DNA of 64,000 bases from Nymphaea colorata (GCF_008831285.2 NC_045140.1:26368131-26432130); one strand, 5' to 3'. Counted from the first letter of the stretch, positions 11,034-24,595 are shown. Notes: a model not told the origin generated them from the letters alone. Program-made: numbers and translations.

Positions 11034-14000
11034 ATGATTTCGAGGAGGCTCGTGCTCTTCTTACTCTTCATCACCGTCGTCTCTCCTTTAGTGCTCTTCA
11101 CGGAGAGATTAGGGACGTTCACTACCTCTTCCGGTGAGTGAAATGACCGAGATGTGCAGAAATCGCGTAAAAGTAGCGAGCTTTCTAGCGCATTAACGAG
11201 CCTTAGGCGGTTGTCTTTCACTTTCTTTGTGATTGTTACCTTGTTCTGCGTCTGTTCTCTCATGGAGCTGCCTTTTTCTGTATCTTCTCCGAGAGATTAA
11301 GTTGGTCTAGCAGTTGTTTTGCTGAGGAATCGTCGTGGATCTGAGGGCATGTGATGAAATTGGAGGTTTTGGTTGGAATTTAGCAGGTTTTAGGTCACAT
11401 TCTTTAGTCCTTGCTTAATCATTTCGTTTTTTTTTTGTTTGTGGTTTTTTTATTTATTTCTGCTGCAGAAATTTCGAATTTCTGGAAGGGGTTTTAGTGA
11501 TTGACACAGCGAGGCATAAAATGTGATTCAATTAAAATACCGAACTTTTCCTCTCTCTTGTCTGTTTGTTGTTTAGCTAGTTTACTAAAAAGTTCGTTTT
11601 TTTTTTTGAATTTTCGTTTTCTAAAATTTCATTGTATTGTCCCTTTGAGTGAAACAATAACTTCATCGAGACTTGATTTTCATACGATCTTGTGGTATTT
11701 TTACGCGTCCTGAGTGGCCTAACAGAATAAGCTTTTTTGAATTTTCTTGTTCAAAAGGAAATGGAGAGAGAAACCCTGATAAATCGCTTATTTTTCCTTT
11801 TTTTTTTTTGAAATGGTCTCTTAGCGTTCACGCTTCTTCTTCCAACTTTCGTCATGTCCATCGACCTTTTTCTTTTCTTGTAGACAATTTTTCTCCGTTC
11901 CTTTTGAAAATTGACTTTCCCCTTCTAATATTCGCTCTCTCTCTCTCTCTCTTTTTTTCTGATTCAATTTTGGGAAAGCTTGACAAACATTGTCGGTCAT
12001 TGTTGAAATTTAGATCTTTTAATGTAGCAATTTATTTTTTCTCTTTTAATTTTGGTTCATTGTAGAAGTATGTGGGACCTTGGTCTGTGTGCTCTCTGCT
12101 TTAAATGAACTAGATGAATATTTCAAGTGGTTTTTTTTTTGCTGAGTAAGCATTTTCATGCAATTTGTTTGTTCAGCTTGATTTGTAGTCTCTTTTATGA
12201 TTTTATTCCGTTGTAATCTACTAGTTTGTTTCTATTTTCTCAACAAAGATGTGGTTCTTTTCTATCTTGCATTTTTCAGGGATGCTATAACAAATTCTTG
12301 TTTGCCATCTCGTTCAAAAAGTTAATGTGCTTCTTTTTTTTTTTTCCCCCGCTCATTTTTTCAGCTAATGAGGGATTTGGTGAAGAGATCTCTACGGTGG
12401 TAAGTCCACGTTGTACTAGCTTTCATTTTTACCTTATTATGAGCTTTTGATCAGTCTTTTGAGGCATATATGCAAATCCAATATTGTTTTTCCTTTTAAC
12501 TGAATTTTCAGAGCTTTGGGAGCGAGACTGACAAACTGAACGCAGTACAACAGGTAGTTCTTTTATAGATTTTTCTCCACAGTGCTGTTTGAAACCATCT
12601 TCACTGGCTCAATTCCCATTTTGTTGTGATGCAGGAGTCCCCAAATAAGGTGAAGGAGCCAATTGGAATTGTTTACCTGGAGAACTCTGGTGAATCCTTG
12701 TTGAAATCTAAGGAGAACTTGGTGGAAAATGGTATATTTCACATTGTAATTTATTTATGGATTCTGTCAATATAATCATCGAGAAAGAGGTTTTTCCTTT
12801 GCATTGTTTTGTGTTCATTTTGTTTTTCAATTTGTAGATTCTTCTTTAGGCAATACAGGGGAGCACAAATCTAGGGTTTTATCTGCTGCTGATGATGATG
12901 TTCAATCAGGAGGAAACACCAGTGAAGGTGGAGATCACATCGAGCAAGTGACAACTAAAAGCAATGAGAATGCTCATATTGAACAAGTGACTGATCAAGT
13001 TGAGAGAGAAAAAGATGAGAATGGAGAAGAATCAGATGAAGCTGCAGAAATTAATGAAGAAAGTAAAGCATTGGAAGAGAAGAAAGTAAACGAGGACGTC
13101 ACTTCTGGGGATAAAGAAGAAAACAAAGAGGAGGTAGCGACGGTTCATGTTCTTCCCACCGTGCAGAAAGTGGAACAGACAGCCGAAACCACACCTGTAG
13201 AAATGGTAAATGTGATATGATTTGCCTTCATAAGGATTTCTGTATCAGTATCTTCTTTCTCCAGTTTCTAAAAGAGGTCGTTTAGAGTATGTTGAATCCT
13301 GATTGCTGGAAGATGGCCAGCCGAATACACATTATGATAATAAAATTGTTGGACTACATATACAGCCTTATATCGACTGTATTCTCAAGTCCATAGCGAG
13401 GGTTGCTGTGGATAAATACTCCTTATCCTCCCTTTTGTATGAACATGATGTGGATCAGAGAGCACATTGTTCTTCTTTGTATTGCTGTGGAACAAGGAAA
13501 ATGTGACCATCCTCTAGTAAAAAGATATGCGTATATCAAAGTAAGATTAATAACAATAGTTGCATTGTTTTGATGGGATCTAGGTATTTGACTTATTTAT
13601 CTTCCTAAATTGGCACACTTGTCAACTCACATTTCTTGTTGACATGCATGTTTGGTTTCTTTGAAGACTTGTTCCTGCTTTCTCTTTGGAGATGACTCTT
13701 TTTCCTTTCCATGATCTATTCTGTAAAGATAAACTTGAAAATTGCACTTTTTGTTATCTTCTCGTCTCTTCTGATAATCTTGGAATATCTGGCATGATTC
13801 TAGAAATATCAGTTTGAAACCTGTTTTGTTTTCATCTAAATCTTTCTTAAAAAGTGTACCCTAAATGAGATTTCCCAGACATATGGATGCTTGTGCTTGC
13901 TCATCTTCCTCTGTGATCAGGAACTGGGAAGAGGAGACTGGCTTCCCCTCATCTTCTTGAATAAGCAGTCTTGCATTATATGATGATTCTTTTTCTTAGC

Positions 14001-15923
14001 ATAGGTTGGTCTAAACTGAGTTAAACACCGGATGATGAGAGTGTGTCATGGTTTTCTTACTTTGCTAACAACAATCATCAACTCATCATTGTAGCAGGAA
14101 GAGAAGAGAAAGGAGGGGCCTCGCGGAAGAGGATCTAGGAAGGTTATTGATGAAAGACAAAGCAATCCCCCACCTATGCCAGACTTTCGAGTTCGGCAAA
14201 TGAGAGATCAGTTGATCAGGGCAAGGGTTTATCAAAGTCTTGGACCAATTCGAAACAACCCTCACTTCATTAGAGAGCTCAGACTAAGGGTAAGAGAAGT
14301 TCAGCGTGCACTTGGTGATGCAACAAGAGATTCTCAACTACCGAGGAAGTAAGTTGGTCTTTTGTGCCATGTTGGCAAATGCAGTTCATCGTTAAGTATA
14401 TCTTTATGTTCCTGGGAAATAGAGAGTTTCTTCCTTAATTGAAGTAATAATGTTTTTGTTTGTAGTGCCAATGATAAAACGAAGGCAATGGAGCAGACTC
14501 TGGCCAAGGCGAAGCAGATCCAAGATGATTGTTCTACTGTTGTGAAAAAACTCCGAGCTATTCTTCAATCTACAGAAGAGCAGCTACGAGCACATAAAAA
14601 ACAGGCTATGTTTTTAACTCAGCTTGCTGCAAAAACTCTTCCAAAAGGTCTCCACTGTCTCCCACTTCGTCTCTCTACAGAATATTACTCATTAAACTCA
14701 AGCCAGCGGGAATTCCCTAACCAAGAGAAGCTAGAAGATGCCAAGCTTTACCATTATGCATTATTCTCAGACAACATATTGGCAGCCTCTGTGGTCGTGA
14801 ACTCAACTATAACTCATGCTAAGGTAATAACAGAGAGTTCTTGGTATCTTCGGGCATGCAAAATTGTTTTTGTAATGATGTGGATTGAGGGAGAACCAAT
14901 TTCTAAGTTTCGACAAGATGATGCAGGTTTTCTTTCTTTTGCAGGAGCCAGAGAAACATGTTTTCCATGTTGTCACTGATAAGCTAAACTATGCTGCCAT
15001 GAGGATGTGGTTTCTGGCTAATCCCCCTGGGAAGGCCACCATTCAGGTCCAAAGTGTTGATGAATTTACATGGTTGAATGCTAGTTACAGCCCAGTTCTC
15101 AAGCAACTTGGTTCTTCATCCATGATTGATTATTACTTCAGAACTCATCGTGCAAATTCTGATTCGAACTTGAAGTTTCGCAATCCAAAGTACCTTTCAA
15201 TACTGAACCATCTTCGATTCTATCTACCTGAGATCTTTCCGAAACTCCAGAAGGTGCTTTTCTTGGATGATGATATTGTTGTTCGGAAGGATCTGTCTGC
15301 ACTTTGGGCAATTGACATGAAAGGCATGATAAATGGGGCAGTAGAAACATGTCAAGAGAGCTTCCATCGGTTTGACAGATATCTGAACTTTTCAAACCCC
15401 CTAATTGCTAAGAACTTCAACCCTCGGGCTTGCGGATGGGCATATGGCATGAACATGTTTGACTTGGAAGAATGGAAGAAGCAGAAAATAACGGAGGTGT
15501 ATCATTCATGGCAGAAGTTGGTAAGAGACTTGGTTTCACTGTAAAATCCATTAATGTCTAATATGTAATTTGTAGCCTAATCTGATCCTAACCAAAAGAA
15601 GAGGAATTATATTAAGATGATCTCATGAAATGATTTGATGTCTGCAGAATCATGACAGGCAACTGTGGAAACTAGGGACCTTGCCACCTGGTTTGATAAC
15701 ATTCTGGAAGAGAACCTTTCCGCTGGACAAGTCATGGCATGTTCTTGGCCTTGGTTATAATCCAAATGTTGATCAAAAGGAAATTGAGCATGCGGCAGTC
15801 ATACACTACAATGGAAACATGAAGCCCTGGCTCGAGATTGGCATGCCGAGATACCGCCACTATTGGTCCAAGCATGTTGATTATGACCAAGTATATCTTC
15901 GGGAATGCAACATCAACCCATGA
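11034..15923 (+). CDS. Galacturonosyltransferase, GAUT4 type (GT8 family)
   Basis: This enzyme adds galacturonic acid from UDP-GalA during pectin (homogalacturonan) synthesis in the Golgi. The nine exons are 11034-11133, 12365-12399, 12512-12553, 12635-12731, 12838-13205, 14098-14348, 14466-14823, 14945-15520 and 15648-15923, and they encode 700 residues. All have GT/AG borders and the phases close. Residues about 5-23 form a type II signal anchor. Residues about 60-240 are a polar stem. The GT8 domain fills the C-terminal half. It contains LDDDIVV, with the metal-binding acidic triplet at about 525-527, and HYNGNMKPW at about 662-670. From memory, the stretches around MIDYYF, FRNPKYLSILNHLRFYLPEI and the ending VYLRECNINP are closer to Arabidopsis GAUT4 than to GAUT1. 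The stem is longer than in Arabidopsis GAUT4 (616 residues), because exon 5 is long and acidic. Intron 1 (1.2 kb) and intron 5 (0.9 kb) hold nothing recognisable. Exon 6 could start three bases earlier, which would add one Gln. Confidence 0.93.
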
Positions 15924-16328
15924 GACGTAGCCAACCACAATTCTTGGTTACTTCGGCCACGCATGTCTTCGGGAATGCAGCGTCGTCCCCAAGGTATCAT
16001 GGATTCTTTTAGATTGTTGTGGCACCAAAGACGCATAACTTTGCAGGTTTGGTTCCCTTGTGCATATTTGAGAAATGAGAGCTTTAGTTCAACATCTTTT
16101 GTTTTTTCTAGTCCTTCTCTTGCAGATTCCATTTATTGAGTGTATCTACAGCCTTTACTGGTAATTCGATCTAATCTTTATGTATTTTTTTTTCTCTTTT
16201 TACCCCTTCCTGGAATTGAGATGAGATTAACAGTTGTTTAGAATTGAATTTGTGGGATTTACTGTAGTCCTGCGCCCTGCTCTTGGTTCCGTAGGCTGTG
16301 TTTGGACCCGTGCAGTTTGTAAAATCTT

Positions 16329-16478
16329 ACACCATGACCCAATTGTAGGTTAAAAGTTCTTTTTACTTTGGGTAAAGGTGCTCGGATTTCTTAGGATGAA
16401 CCGACACCATGACCCAATTGTAGGTTAAAAATCCTTTTTACTTTGGGTAAAGGTGCTCAGATTTCTTAGGATGAACCG
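16329..16478. repeat. Tandem duplication, 2 x 75 bp
   Basis: Two head-to-tail copies start at 16329 and 16404. Each begins ACACCATGACCCAATTGTAG and ends TTAGGATGAACCG, with only about three differences between them. The near-identity suggests a recent event. The repeat lies about 400 bases downstream of the GAUT4 stop and may affect its 3' end or flank. Confidence 0.85.
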
Positions 16479-16629
16479 AAAACTCGTTTACTCAGGTCCG
16501 GTTTGTAATTGATGTTCTCGACGGCAATCGATGCTAACTTTACTCTGTTTACTGGTATTGCTCCCTAAATACTGAATTATGTATTTTATTTAGTGGCGTT
16601 GATTGAACTGTGTCCATATACTTGGTTCT

Positions 16630-16632
<3 letters not shown>

Positions 16633-16679
<47 letters not shown>

Positions 16680-16688
16680 ACACACACA
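16633..16688. repeat. Compound (CT)n(CA)n microsatellite
   Basis: About 16 CT units run directly into about 11 CA units with one interruption. It is a simple repeat with no coding meaning, although it is open in several frames. Confidence 0.9.
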
Positions 16689-17940
16689 TTTCAGAACGGT
16701 CCAATTCTGCTACCAAAGTTGATTATTTATTATGGAAGGTACCAAATGTCAATATATTATTTATTCCAGCATATGTCGGGATATATATCGAGGCGTCGGT
16801 ACTAGACCACCAAAACTTCCAGCCATGCATTCATTTCACCTGCCATCACGGCACATGCTTGTGGGTCCTGAAGTTAAGACTATGAAACCTTTCACGTCTA
16901 ACAACTCTCCACTTTCGCCCTTATTTCATTGGTCCACATTACTTGTGCCTGTGCCCATAAAAATTTTAAATCTCAAAGGGTGAATATGGAGATTGTGGAA
17001 GGGATGTTAATTTAACGGTCATAAATGCGAAAGTTGGTGCCGTCAATCTCTAACAGCTGGTGGTGTTCCTCCTTTGAAATTTTCAGTCTCTGCTTAGACG
17101 GCTTCTTCTTTCATTGTTGGATCCTTTACTGTTTCTGTTTCTATTGTATCTTGTGTCACCTTCCAATTCCCATTTTTAGCGTTTTGTTCACAATCTTGCC
17201 GGCCAGAGTTATTGGTGACAGGCAAGCACTTGGTACAAGCATTCCAGATTGGGCCAGGTTATGGGCGAGTAGCTACAAAAATTATTGTATGGATCACAGC
17301 TATAGATGGCCCATCTGCTTTGGTTGCAAATTGGCCGGATTGGGTAAAAGATGATTTTGTCACTTTTTGTATTGATTCCTACCGTCTTGTTCTTGTCTTA
17401 TTTCTGTGAATTTAAAATCTTTTAAAGGCAACGTCGCGCATCTTCTTTTCCTATAGTTTGATGTTAAGATATTGTCTTGAATGTCAAGTAAGACCTCTTA
17501 ATGTTTGGGTGGTTCTTTTCAGATGTAAAGCCTCTTAAAGACCGTCTTCTAGAAATGTGTGCTGAAATGTTGTTTGAGCTTCGGTTCATGCCCTCGCCAT
17601 TAACAGCCATGTTCGATTATTCAAGTCAAATTAAGTTAAATAACGATGAATACTCTATTCTTTAGATTAAGGGATTCGAAAATGTCATGGTCGCTGCCGA
17701 AACGGCATGCAGTTGGTCATATACAACGGGTCTTTTTCTGTACAGCATCTCTCTGCTGCATCAAAGATAAAAAGCCATTGGCTACCGCGGTCAAATTCAG
17801 CTGTGTTACGTAAACGCGTCTCCGAGCAAAATGGCCTTGGAAACCAAATGAAAATCTTTCAGTTGACGATTTACTTAGTTAGTTCATTAGGATTTCTTCC
17901 TTTCTGGGGGGTTTGTCTGGTTTTGCTTCGTAGGGTCCAC

Positions 17941-17994
17941 ATGGGGGAGAGCAACTAAACAAATTTAATGGGGGAGAGCGACTAAACAAATTTA
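17941..17994. repeat. Tandem repeat, 2 x 27 bp
   Basis: Two copies of a 27-base unit begin ATGGGGGAGAG and contain ACTAAACAAATTTA. A partial third copy (GGGGAGAGA) follows. Confidence 0.75.
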
Positions 17995-19913
17995 GTAGGG
18001 GAGAGATAAGACTGATGGTAGGATCTGGTGGACAGCTGTGCCCCGGCTGTACATCTATCAATGGAGATTCGAGGCAGCAAATGTTATGTCACATGAGGAA
18101 AAGGCTAACAAGGACCACATGTGCTCTCTCTCTCTCTCTCTCGGGTCTCCCTTCTTTCTTTCTCCTGTTCCTTTTCCGATTGTCTTCTTTCTTTCTTTCA
18201 AGGAAATTTTCTTTGAAACCTACCTGTCGTCTTGTAATTTTCTCCAAATTTTTAATAATAAGAATTATATTTTATGCAAACTGTACATTAAGAACAAACT
18301 AAAAGTAATACTACAATATTGGAAAAGCTGCCGCTGCTTCTTTCTTTATTTTAACAGTTATGTAAGCAAAATCAGAAAAACACAAGGTGTGTTCTTGATC
18401 AGACGCATGCCAAAATGGCATTTTCGAGGTAAAACTTTTTTTTTTCCCCCTGATTGAAAAATGGCGGTTTCAGGAAATCCTATAAAAATAAATTAAAATA
18501 ATAGTTTTTAGTTCTAACAAAAAAATGACCTCTTCAAGGTATCCAGACGCCTCGGAGGCCAAATTAATCCCGTGATCACCTCAGAGCTGCAACGGCTCCT
18601 CCGCACCCTGGGTGGAGCGTGGGCCCGGGGTTCATAACTGTCAGATCGCCTTTCTGTTTTTGGCTTTCGTGCCGACTCTTTTTGCGATTTCTAACAGATA
18701 CAAAAGCGTATACCGAATGATTGCGTTGGGTATTCTGGATTGGGGACCCGGATCCGGATCCGAACCCCGCAGGCCATGGCCTCGAACTTGAGGCCCTCAA
18801 CACGTGTCAGAAATGGATCCTGGATCCTAAGCTTGGTTTAATCGATAAGAGTCCAACCCAAGTTTCATTCCGGAACACTATTCTAAGCATTCTTGTTGGC
18901 TTCCGTCGCCCTACGTTTTGAAAAGCTAAATTTACTGGAGGGAAGTTTTAAAATTTGCCATTCGATGCTTTGAATTTAGAAAAATTGCATTATGCACCTC
19001 TCAAAATAAAAATGCAGGTGATCCAATGAGCATCCTAAAACATTTTTCTTCGCCATCGGATTCGTGGGTTTGGAACGTATGAGCTCGAGATGATTGGAAG
19101 ATTTCAGCTCCACTACACACACACACACACATAATGTTTGCAACCACACATAAAAAAGAAAAGAAGCAGCTGATTTATTTAAAATCAAAGTGCCCCTCTC
19201 ACGATTTAGAGCAAAGCCCATGGTTTATTTTGATGGCTTCGATGTGTGATTTGATCAACCCACCAGATTTGATGCGGACGTATGATTTGATCAAAATCAC
19301 GGTGTTACAGATTCAAAAACGAGCAGGTCGTGCTTTGGAAGAGGCTATTTCAGGAAGAGAGGGCATAGTCATATTTTCTACAACCAAATTTTCTACAGAT
19401 CTTCTCATCCATTCAAGCTGTATCAGTAACTCCTACATGCTACCGACATATAATATGCTGCAAGCAAGCCATGCTTAGGCAGTTTAACAGTCCTTAAACT
19501 CGGTTTAAATAGGTCTCCTTTTGCTTTATTGTTTTTCTTCATTGGACAACAAGGATCAACCTATTGATAGAATCGTATTTTTCATGTCTCTCTTTGCAAT
19601 CCCATCCTTGCTATTAGATGGCTTAGACCTGCAGATTATATCAGCTGTATATAATATGTCATATTATTGAATCTACTGGGACTACATGCAGAATTGCATC
19701 TTGAATCCCCTCCCTCTCTCCCCCCTCTCTCTCTCTCTCTCTAACTCTCTAGCCCGCTAGACAAAGCTTAGATGAAAATTCTGGCCACTAGATTGCTTTT
19801 TCTTATTGTATGGCTTGAATAGAGACGTTACAGAAGGAAATAATGTGAATAATCAGAAGAAGATATGATACACATCATATGAGAGCTTTTTGTCATACAG
19901 AGAAGCTGGTCAT

Positions 19914-22406
19914 TTACTCTTTCCACACGGGGAGAATGCCTTGTGCAGCTAACCTTTTCTCCACCCAAAAGATAACATGTTTGGCGGTGATTTTTTTTTC
20001 ATCAACCAGAAATGGTTCCACAGTGCTAGGTCCTGATCCATATGAGGACAATGAGAACCCTTTGGGACCTGCCATTAACAACACAAGTATTAGGTAAAAA
20101 CAGACTGTGCATGGGCATGGCTCGTGTAGATTGAACAATATATGCTCTACGTTCTTTTCTCTTTTGAGTTTTGGCACCGTGACTGTGCTCCCCAGGCAGC
20201 CTCTTGTTCATATGCACCAGTTTAACATTGGCAAACATTTAACGTCAGTAGGAATCCTAGAGATACAAGTTTTCCATTTGTGGCTTTACTTTTGATAACA
20301 TCTGCAGAATTCCTAAGAATCCGCTAAACTTCGCCGTGGCAGTCACAGTGAGCTGGTCCAAGTGAAAGTTTCACAGGTTCAGGGGGCTTCCACCCAAGAA
20401 TTTTAAATCCTGGGGGAAAGCAACCGCAGGTTAACCAAACCAGAAGGTCTCTCACCCTGTGCACAATTTGTTCTAGAAAAAGAGTTCATCCCTGCACATG
20501 AAATTCAGCCTTATGTAGGCCACTCATGTGAATCGATACTGAAAGCACCTTGCTACTGTTTGGCCTTGATAAAGAAGGCTCCTCCGCCTATGGTGAGAGT
20601 AGGGACAGGCAGCATGCTGCTATAAACAGCTTGCAGTGTTAGCTGGGATTCAACTAATTTATGCAGGGAGGTTTAGTTGTCAGTTGTCACGTGGTGAAAC
20701 TTTTAGGACCAAGCTCCTGAAGGAAGAAGACATTGCCGAGAAGCCTTTTCCAATCACAATTAACACCATTGTTTTCTCGTTCCTGTGTCTTCCTTTCATA
20801 TACACGCTTGGGGACCTGAATCATTAAAGCTATTTCATCTCCTCTAGGCTACAGCTCATCATAACCTTCTTCCTTGGTCTTTTATCATTCTTCCTAGCAA
20901 TCAACAACCTCAGGACTTCCCATCTGAACTCTTCTTGTTCAGAGAAAATTCTACGCGACATCAACGGAAAGAAAATAATTTGTGCTTAATCCAATATATA
21001 GAGAAAGCCATTGCCTTACTTTTTCTGTAAAGCCTTTTTGTTGTCCCTCTGCCAAGTCTAAACCCCCCCTGAACCGTATTGCTTGATATTCAACTCTACT
21101 AGGTCGTCTTCCTAAACTTAATTCAGTGTGCCCTTCCATGGAGTACCATGGTTTTCTTTTGACTGTGCCCTCTCAAACATTGTCATCCAACTTCTACTGA
21201 AGATGTGCAGGTCTTTTGTGGTTCGACCACTCTTCAGTTAATTGGACATGGAGCATCATTTTGGCATGGAGTCTCTTGCAGAAAATTTTGCAAGGTTATC
21301 CTGTCTTGAACAGAAGAGCCAAGATTCACGTCCAATAACTCCAGCTGAAAGAGGTGGCTTGGCGACTGCATTGACAGTCATTATAACTGGTATACTGTGG
21401 AATGTGGCAGCAGGGCTGTTTTGCATCTTCTAGTTGTCTGTGATGACTCTTGTCTGCATAAGTCATTGGACTTCTGGTTCAATGATGCTTTGTTTGTGCT
21501 GTATAGTTTTTGTGTCCTGCTGGACACTTTTGTGGTTCTTGTTTTTGGACTCTTCATTCTTTAATTCGTTCCGTATTCCTTTTTTGTCTATAATGATCTT
21601 GGGGACAACCCAGCATATTTTTATCAAGGAAACGTTTACATGCAACTCATGGCTACTCGTTAACTAGCGTAAGTACATAAAGATGCAAGTCATTAGTTGC
21701 CTACAGAGAGAAAGGGGAAGGGAGAGAGAAAGAGAGAGTGTTACCTATAAGACCACCACTGGGGAAGAAAGCCCAGAAGGTATATGGCACACCATTCTTC
21801 ACAAACGAACCCTCCAACTATTAAGAAAAATAATACCACCGTCAAGATGGCTAAAACACACAATCGAGAGAACGAAAATACCGAGAAAACAAACATCAAG
21901 CTACCTGATTGTCATGAAATAACAGCTCCAAGTCCGAGAGCTCCTTCTCGGCCTGAAGGATCGCTCTGAGCGGAGGAATTACTTCCTCCGCCATGAGCTC
22001 GGGCAGGGGTTTCGTCGGAGTCTTAGCAGGAGGGGCACGCTTCGGCTTCTGCGGAGCTTCTTTTGGGGCTTCAGGTTTCTCTTCCTTCACCTCAGCTACT
22101 GAATTACTCAAAATCACCGAAATTGTCAGGGGCAATCTTTAGAAAACAGCAACGGCTTATGCATATTCCTGTCACCTTACCCGTTGAGGCCGCAGAGGAT
22201 TCTTGCTGAATGGCAGAGCATACGAAGGCCTCCGTGCGAATCCGCCGGCGGGAAACCACCAAAGGTCTTCCGACGGTTGGGGGTCCCTTGCATCGCTGGT
22301 CTTCGAATGATGTGAAACAGGGAGGAGTCGGCGGAAAACCGGTCGCTCTTCCGAGCTTGGTGCATCTTAAAGAGGGAGAATGGATGTTTATTGAATGAGT
22401 AGCCAT
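19914..22406 (-). CDS. Chloroplast NDH complex subunit NdhV (DUF2996 family)
   Basis: NdhV is a peripheral stromal subunit of the chloroplast NADH dehydrogenase-like complex, which works in cyclic electron flow around photosystem I. The minus-strand exons are 22181-22406, 21905-22098, 21745-21817 and 19914-20068. Phases close to give 215 residues. Exon 1 looks like a transit peptide: Ser/Arg/Thr rich, acid-poor and starting MATHS. Exon 2 gives a Lys/Pro/Glu-rich linker, then PLPELMAEEVIPPLRAIL and an amphipathic Leu/Glu/Asp segment. Exon 3 encodes the conserved PYTFWAFFPSGGL core. Exon 4 encodes GPKGFSLSSYGSG, VEPFLVDEKKITAKHVIFW and the C-terminus EKRLAAQGILPVWKE. The order matches what I recall of Arabidopsis At2g04039. 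The last intron is unusually long (20069-21744, about 1.7 kb), so a one-frame scan sees the last exon as an isolated fragment. A GA repeat (minus strand, 22510-22535) lies about 100 bases before the ATG. The family call is from memory, without alignment. Confidence 0.8.
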
Positions 22407-24595
22407 CGGTTGGCAGCTTTACGCCGGGAAATCAAGTCAGAAATGCAGAGGTTGTTCTTAGTCTTGTGATTACAGTAGCGCCTGTTGCTGGTGAAAATTG
22501 GGTCGTTCCCTCTCTCTCTCTCTCTCTCTCTCTCTAGGGAAAAGAGACCAACGAGAGGCCTGGGTTCCACTGAGAACGCCATCCTCTAAACATATTCTGT
22601 GGCCCTCCTTTTCCATTCCATCTGTTGCAATTTGAACTTTTGAGGTGGATTTTAGTTGTTACAGTCGGCTGTATATCCTTCGATGGAGATACATGGTACA
22701 GAACCTTGTGTTGACTCGCTGATTGTTGTGTTTAGCTTCGGAAAATTTTCTCCTTACCACAACTGGACTGTATTGTTCCACTTTTAATCGAAATTAACGT
22801 TTGATCTTAATTTTTTTTTTTAATTTTACCATCATGCAGATATGCTTACTACTGAATGAGTTATCTCTTCTCTTTCGATACCATTAAGAAGCAGGCATCG
22901 CCATAGCCAGCTGCATGTTGGCAGGCCTTTAGTTGCGGAGACCCGAGTCCATTCGCCTTCATGCTTCTGCTACAGCCACACTTCCTTCTTTCTCCATGCC
23001 GACCACCACCATTAGCAACCATAATCATCGATGACAGCCCGTTTCTTAGACTGCAGAGCAGATCACTCGGTGTTTTTACATCGCGGAAATCAGGTTGCTT
23101 GAACTATCATCTTCTTGTTAAGGAGCAAGCACGTGGACCCTAGTGCAAGTTACGTATAACACTTGATCACATGATAACACTTGATCACATGTTCTTCTTT
23201 TTCCTTTAATTACTCCAATGTCTAGTCCCACCCAAAATGGCATAGTAGCGACCGGTAAAAGTTGATAATATTAGGATAAGTGTTAATTGTCAAAATTGCA
23301 AATGGTAGACGTGCAATCCTCTGGTTTACTATTTCTCATCCAAATCCTAAAGCAGTTCGGAATGGAAAGCAGCAAGGGACAGAAGAGCTTCAGTCTCTTT
23401 GGAGAATCTGCCTGGTCACTCTAGTTCTCTAAGCAAAGTATGAATGAAAATTGATCAGATTTCGCCCGTCCGTGCTCTCAAAATCAAATCCGTTACCAAA
23501 AAAAAAAAAGAAGGAAAAGATCATAAACATTTATCTTAATCGTCTATATCCCTAGTTCAGGTTTTTGTTTTTTAGAGTGGCCACTTTATCTTTGCAGCAG
23601 GCAGGTTTATTGTGAGAGAGAACTTGTGTTCAATGTAGTCAATATTGGTATCAGCGTCATGTGTGCATACTGTCTTCATCTCGTATAGGAAGCTTAATTG
23701 AAAAAGGTTAAATACTTTTAATTATTTTAGGAATAAACGGTAAATAAAGACTCATTTTGGGCATGCAATTAATTGACTTGAAAATAAAAATTGAAAAAAT
23801 GAACCAACATCGGCCATAAACTGTATCGGCAAAAGGCCAATCCCTCCAAGATCGTTACGGCTGATCTCAAATCTCCGGTGATTTCAGATCATGTGGCCAC
23901 GGACTGCATTGGATATTAATGGGATTACATTGGATATTAATGCAGGAGATAATAGAAGCAAGATAGCTGCGGATATTCATGATGATTTAGGAAAGATTCA
24001 TCCAAGGAAGAGTGCGTTGGTTATTAAAACAGAAGGCAGTGATCCAGAAAGGCAACAACCTAACAAAGCAAGTCAATCCAAACTGACAATATTAAGGATT
24101 TTTGTACAGCTCATAAGAACAATTACGATAAGGATGTAATCTCTCCTAAGATCAAGAAAAAGTCTAAGGTGTAAGCATTATAACTAGTGGAAAAACCTCT
24201 CCACCATACACGGTGGAAGGATGTGGACGTAGGTGAATTTACACCCAACCACGTAAAATCTTATTTTTCTTCTTCCTTAGTTCCTCTTTTTCACAACGGC
24301 AAGGTACTTCTGTTGGCCTTTGTCAAGAAAGATTGCTCAGATAACTTCTGTCCACTGGTACAAAAAAAAGGTAAAATGTTTGCAGGAAAAGGGATTTCTT
24401 GGCTTGAACTTTTCATACATTTTAATATTTTATGCAATCCAGAGTTTTGCTCATGATGCTACGATATCAGCTATTAGCTCTCATTTTACAGGGCTAAACA
24501 ATTAGTTCATGGTGCAGTATTTTCTCCTCTTATTGTTTGGATTGAGCAACTTGCTAGGAACAGACCCAACGGCTACCATTAACATCAAACAAACA
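22407..24595. other. Upstream of NdhV, intergenic
   Basis: The CT run at 22510-22535 (GA on the minus strand) probably lies in the NdhV leader or promoter. The frame at 23891-24139 on the plus strand reads with protein-like composition (Asp/Ile/Lys rich) but matches nothing I recognise and may be a transposon remnant. A short direct repeat of TAACACTTGATCACATG lies at about 23157-23191. No other feature could be supported. Confidence 0.35.

Larger units (their letters stand above)
15924..19913. other. Intergenic region between GAUT4 and NdhV
   Basis: No gene was supported. The region contains a 2 x 75 bp tandem repeat (16329-16478), a CT/CA microsatellite (16633-16688), a 27 bp tandem repeat (17941-17994), CT runs at 18124-18142 and about 19727-19742, and a small (CA)n at about 19115-19131. 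A short stretch at 17205-17350 has an open frame with protein-like composition but no recognisable motif. Confidence 0.4.

Noticed and set aside
17205-17409. Plus-strand frame with VATKIIVWITAIDGPSALVANWPDW
   Set aside because: It has no ATG context, no splice partner and no known family, and could be a chance frame.
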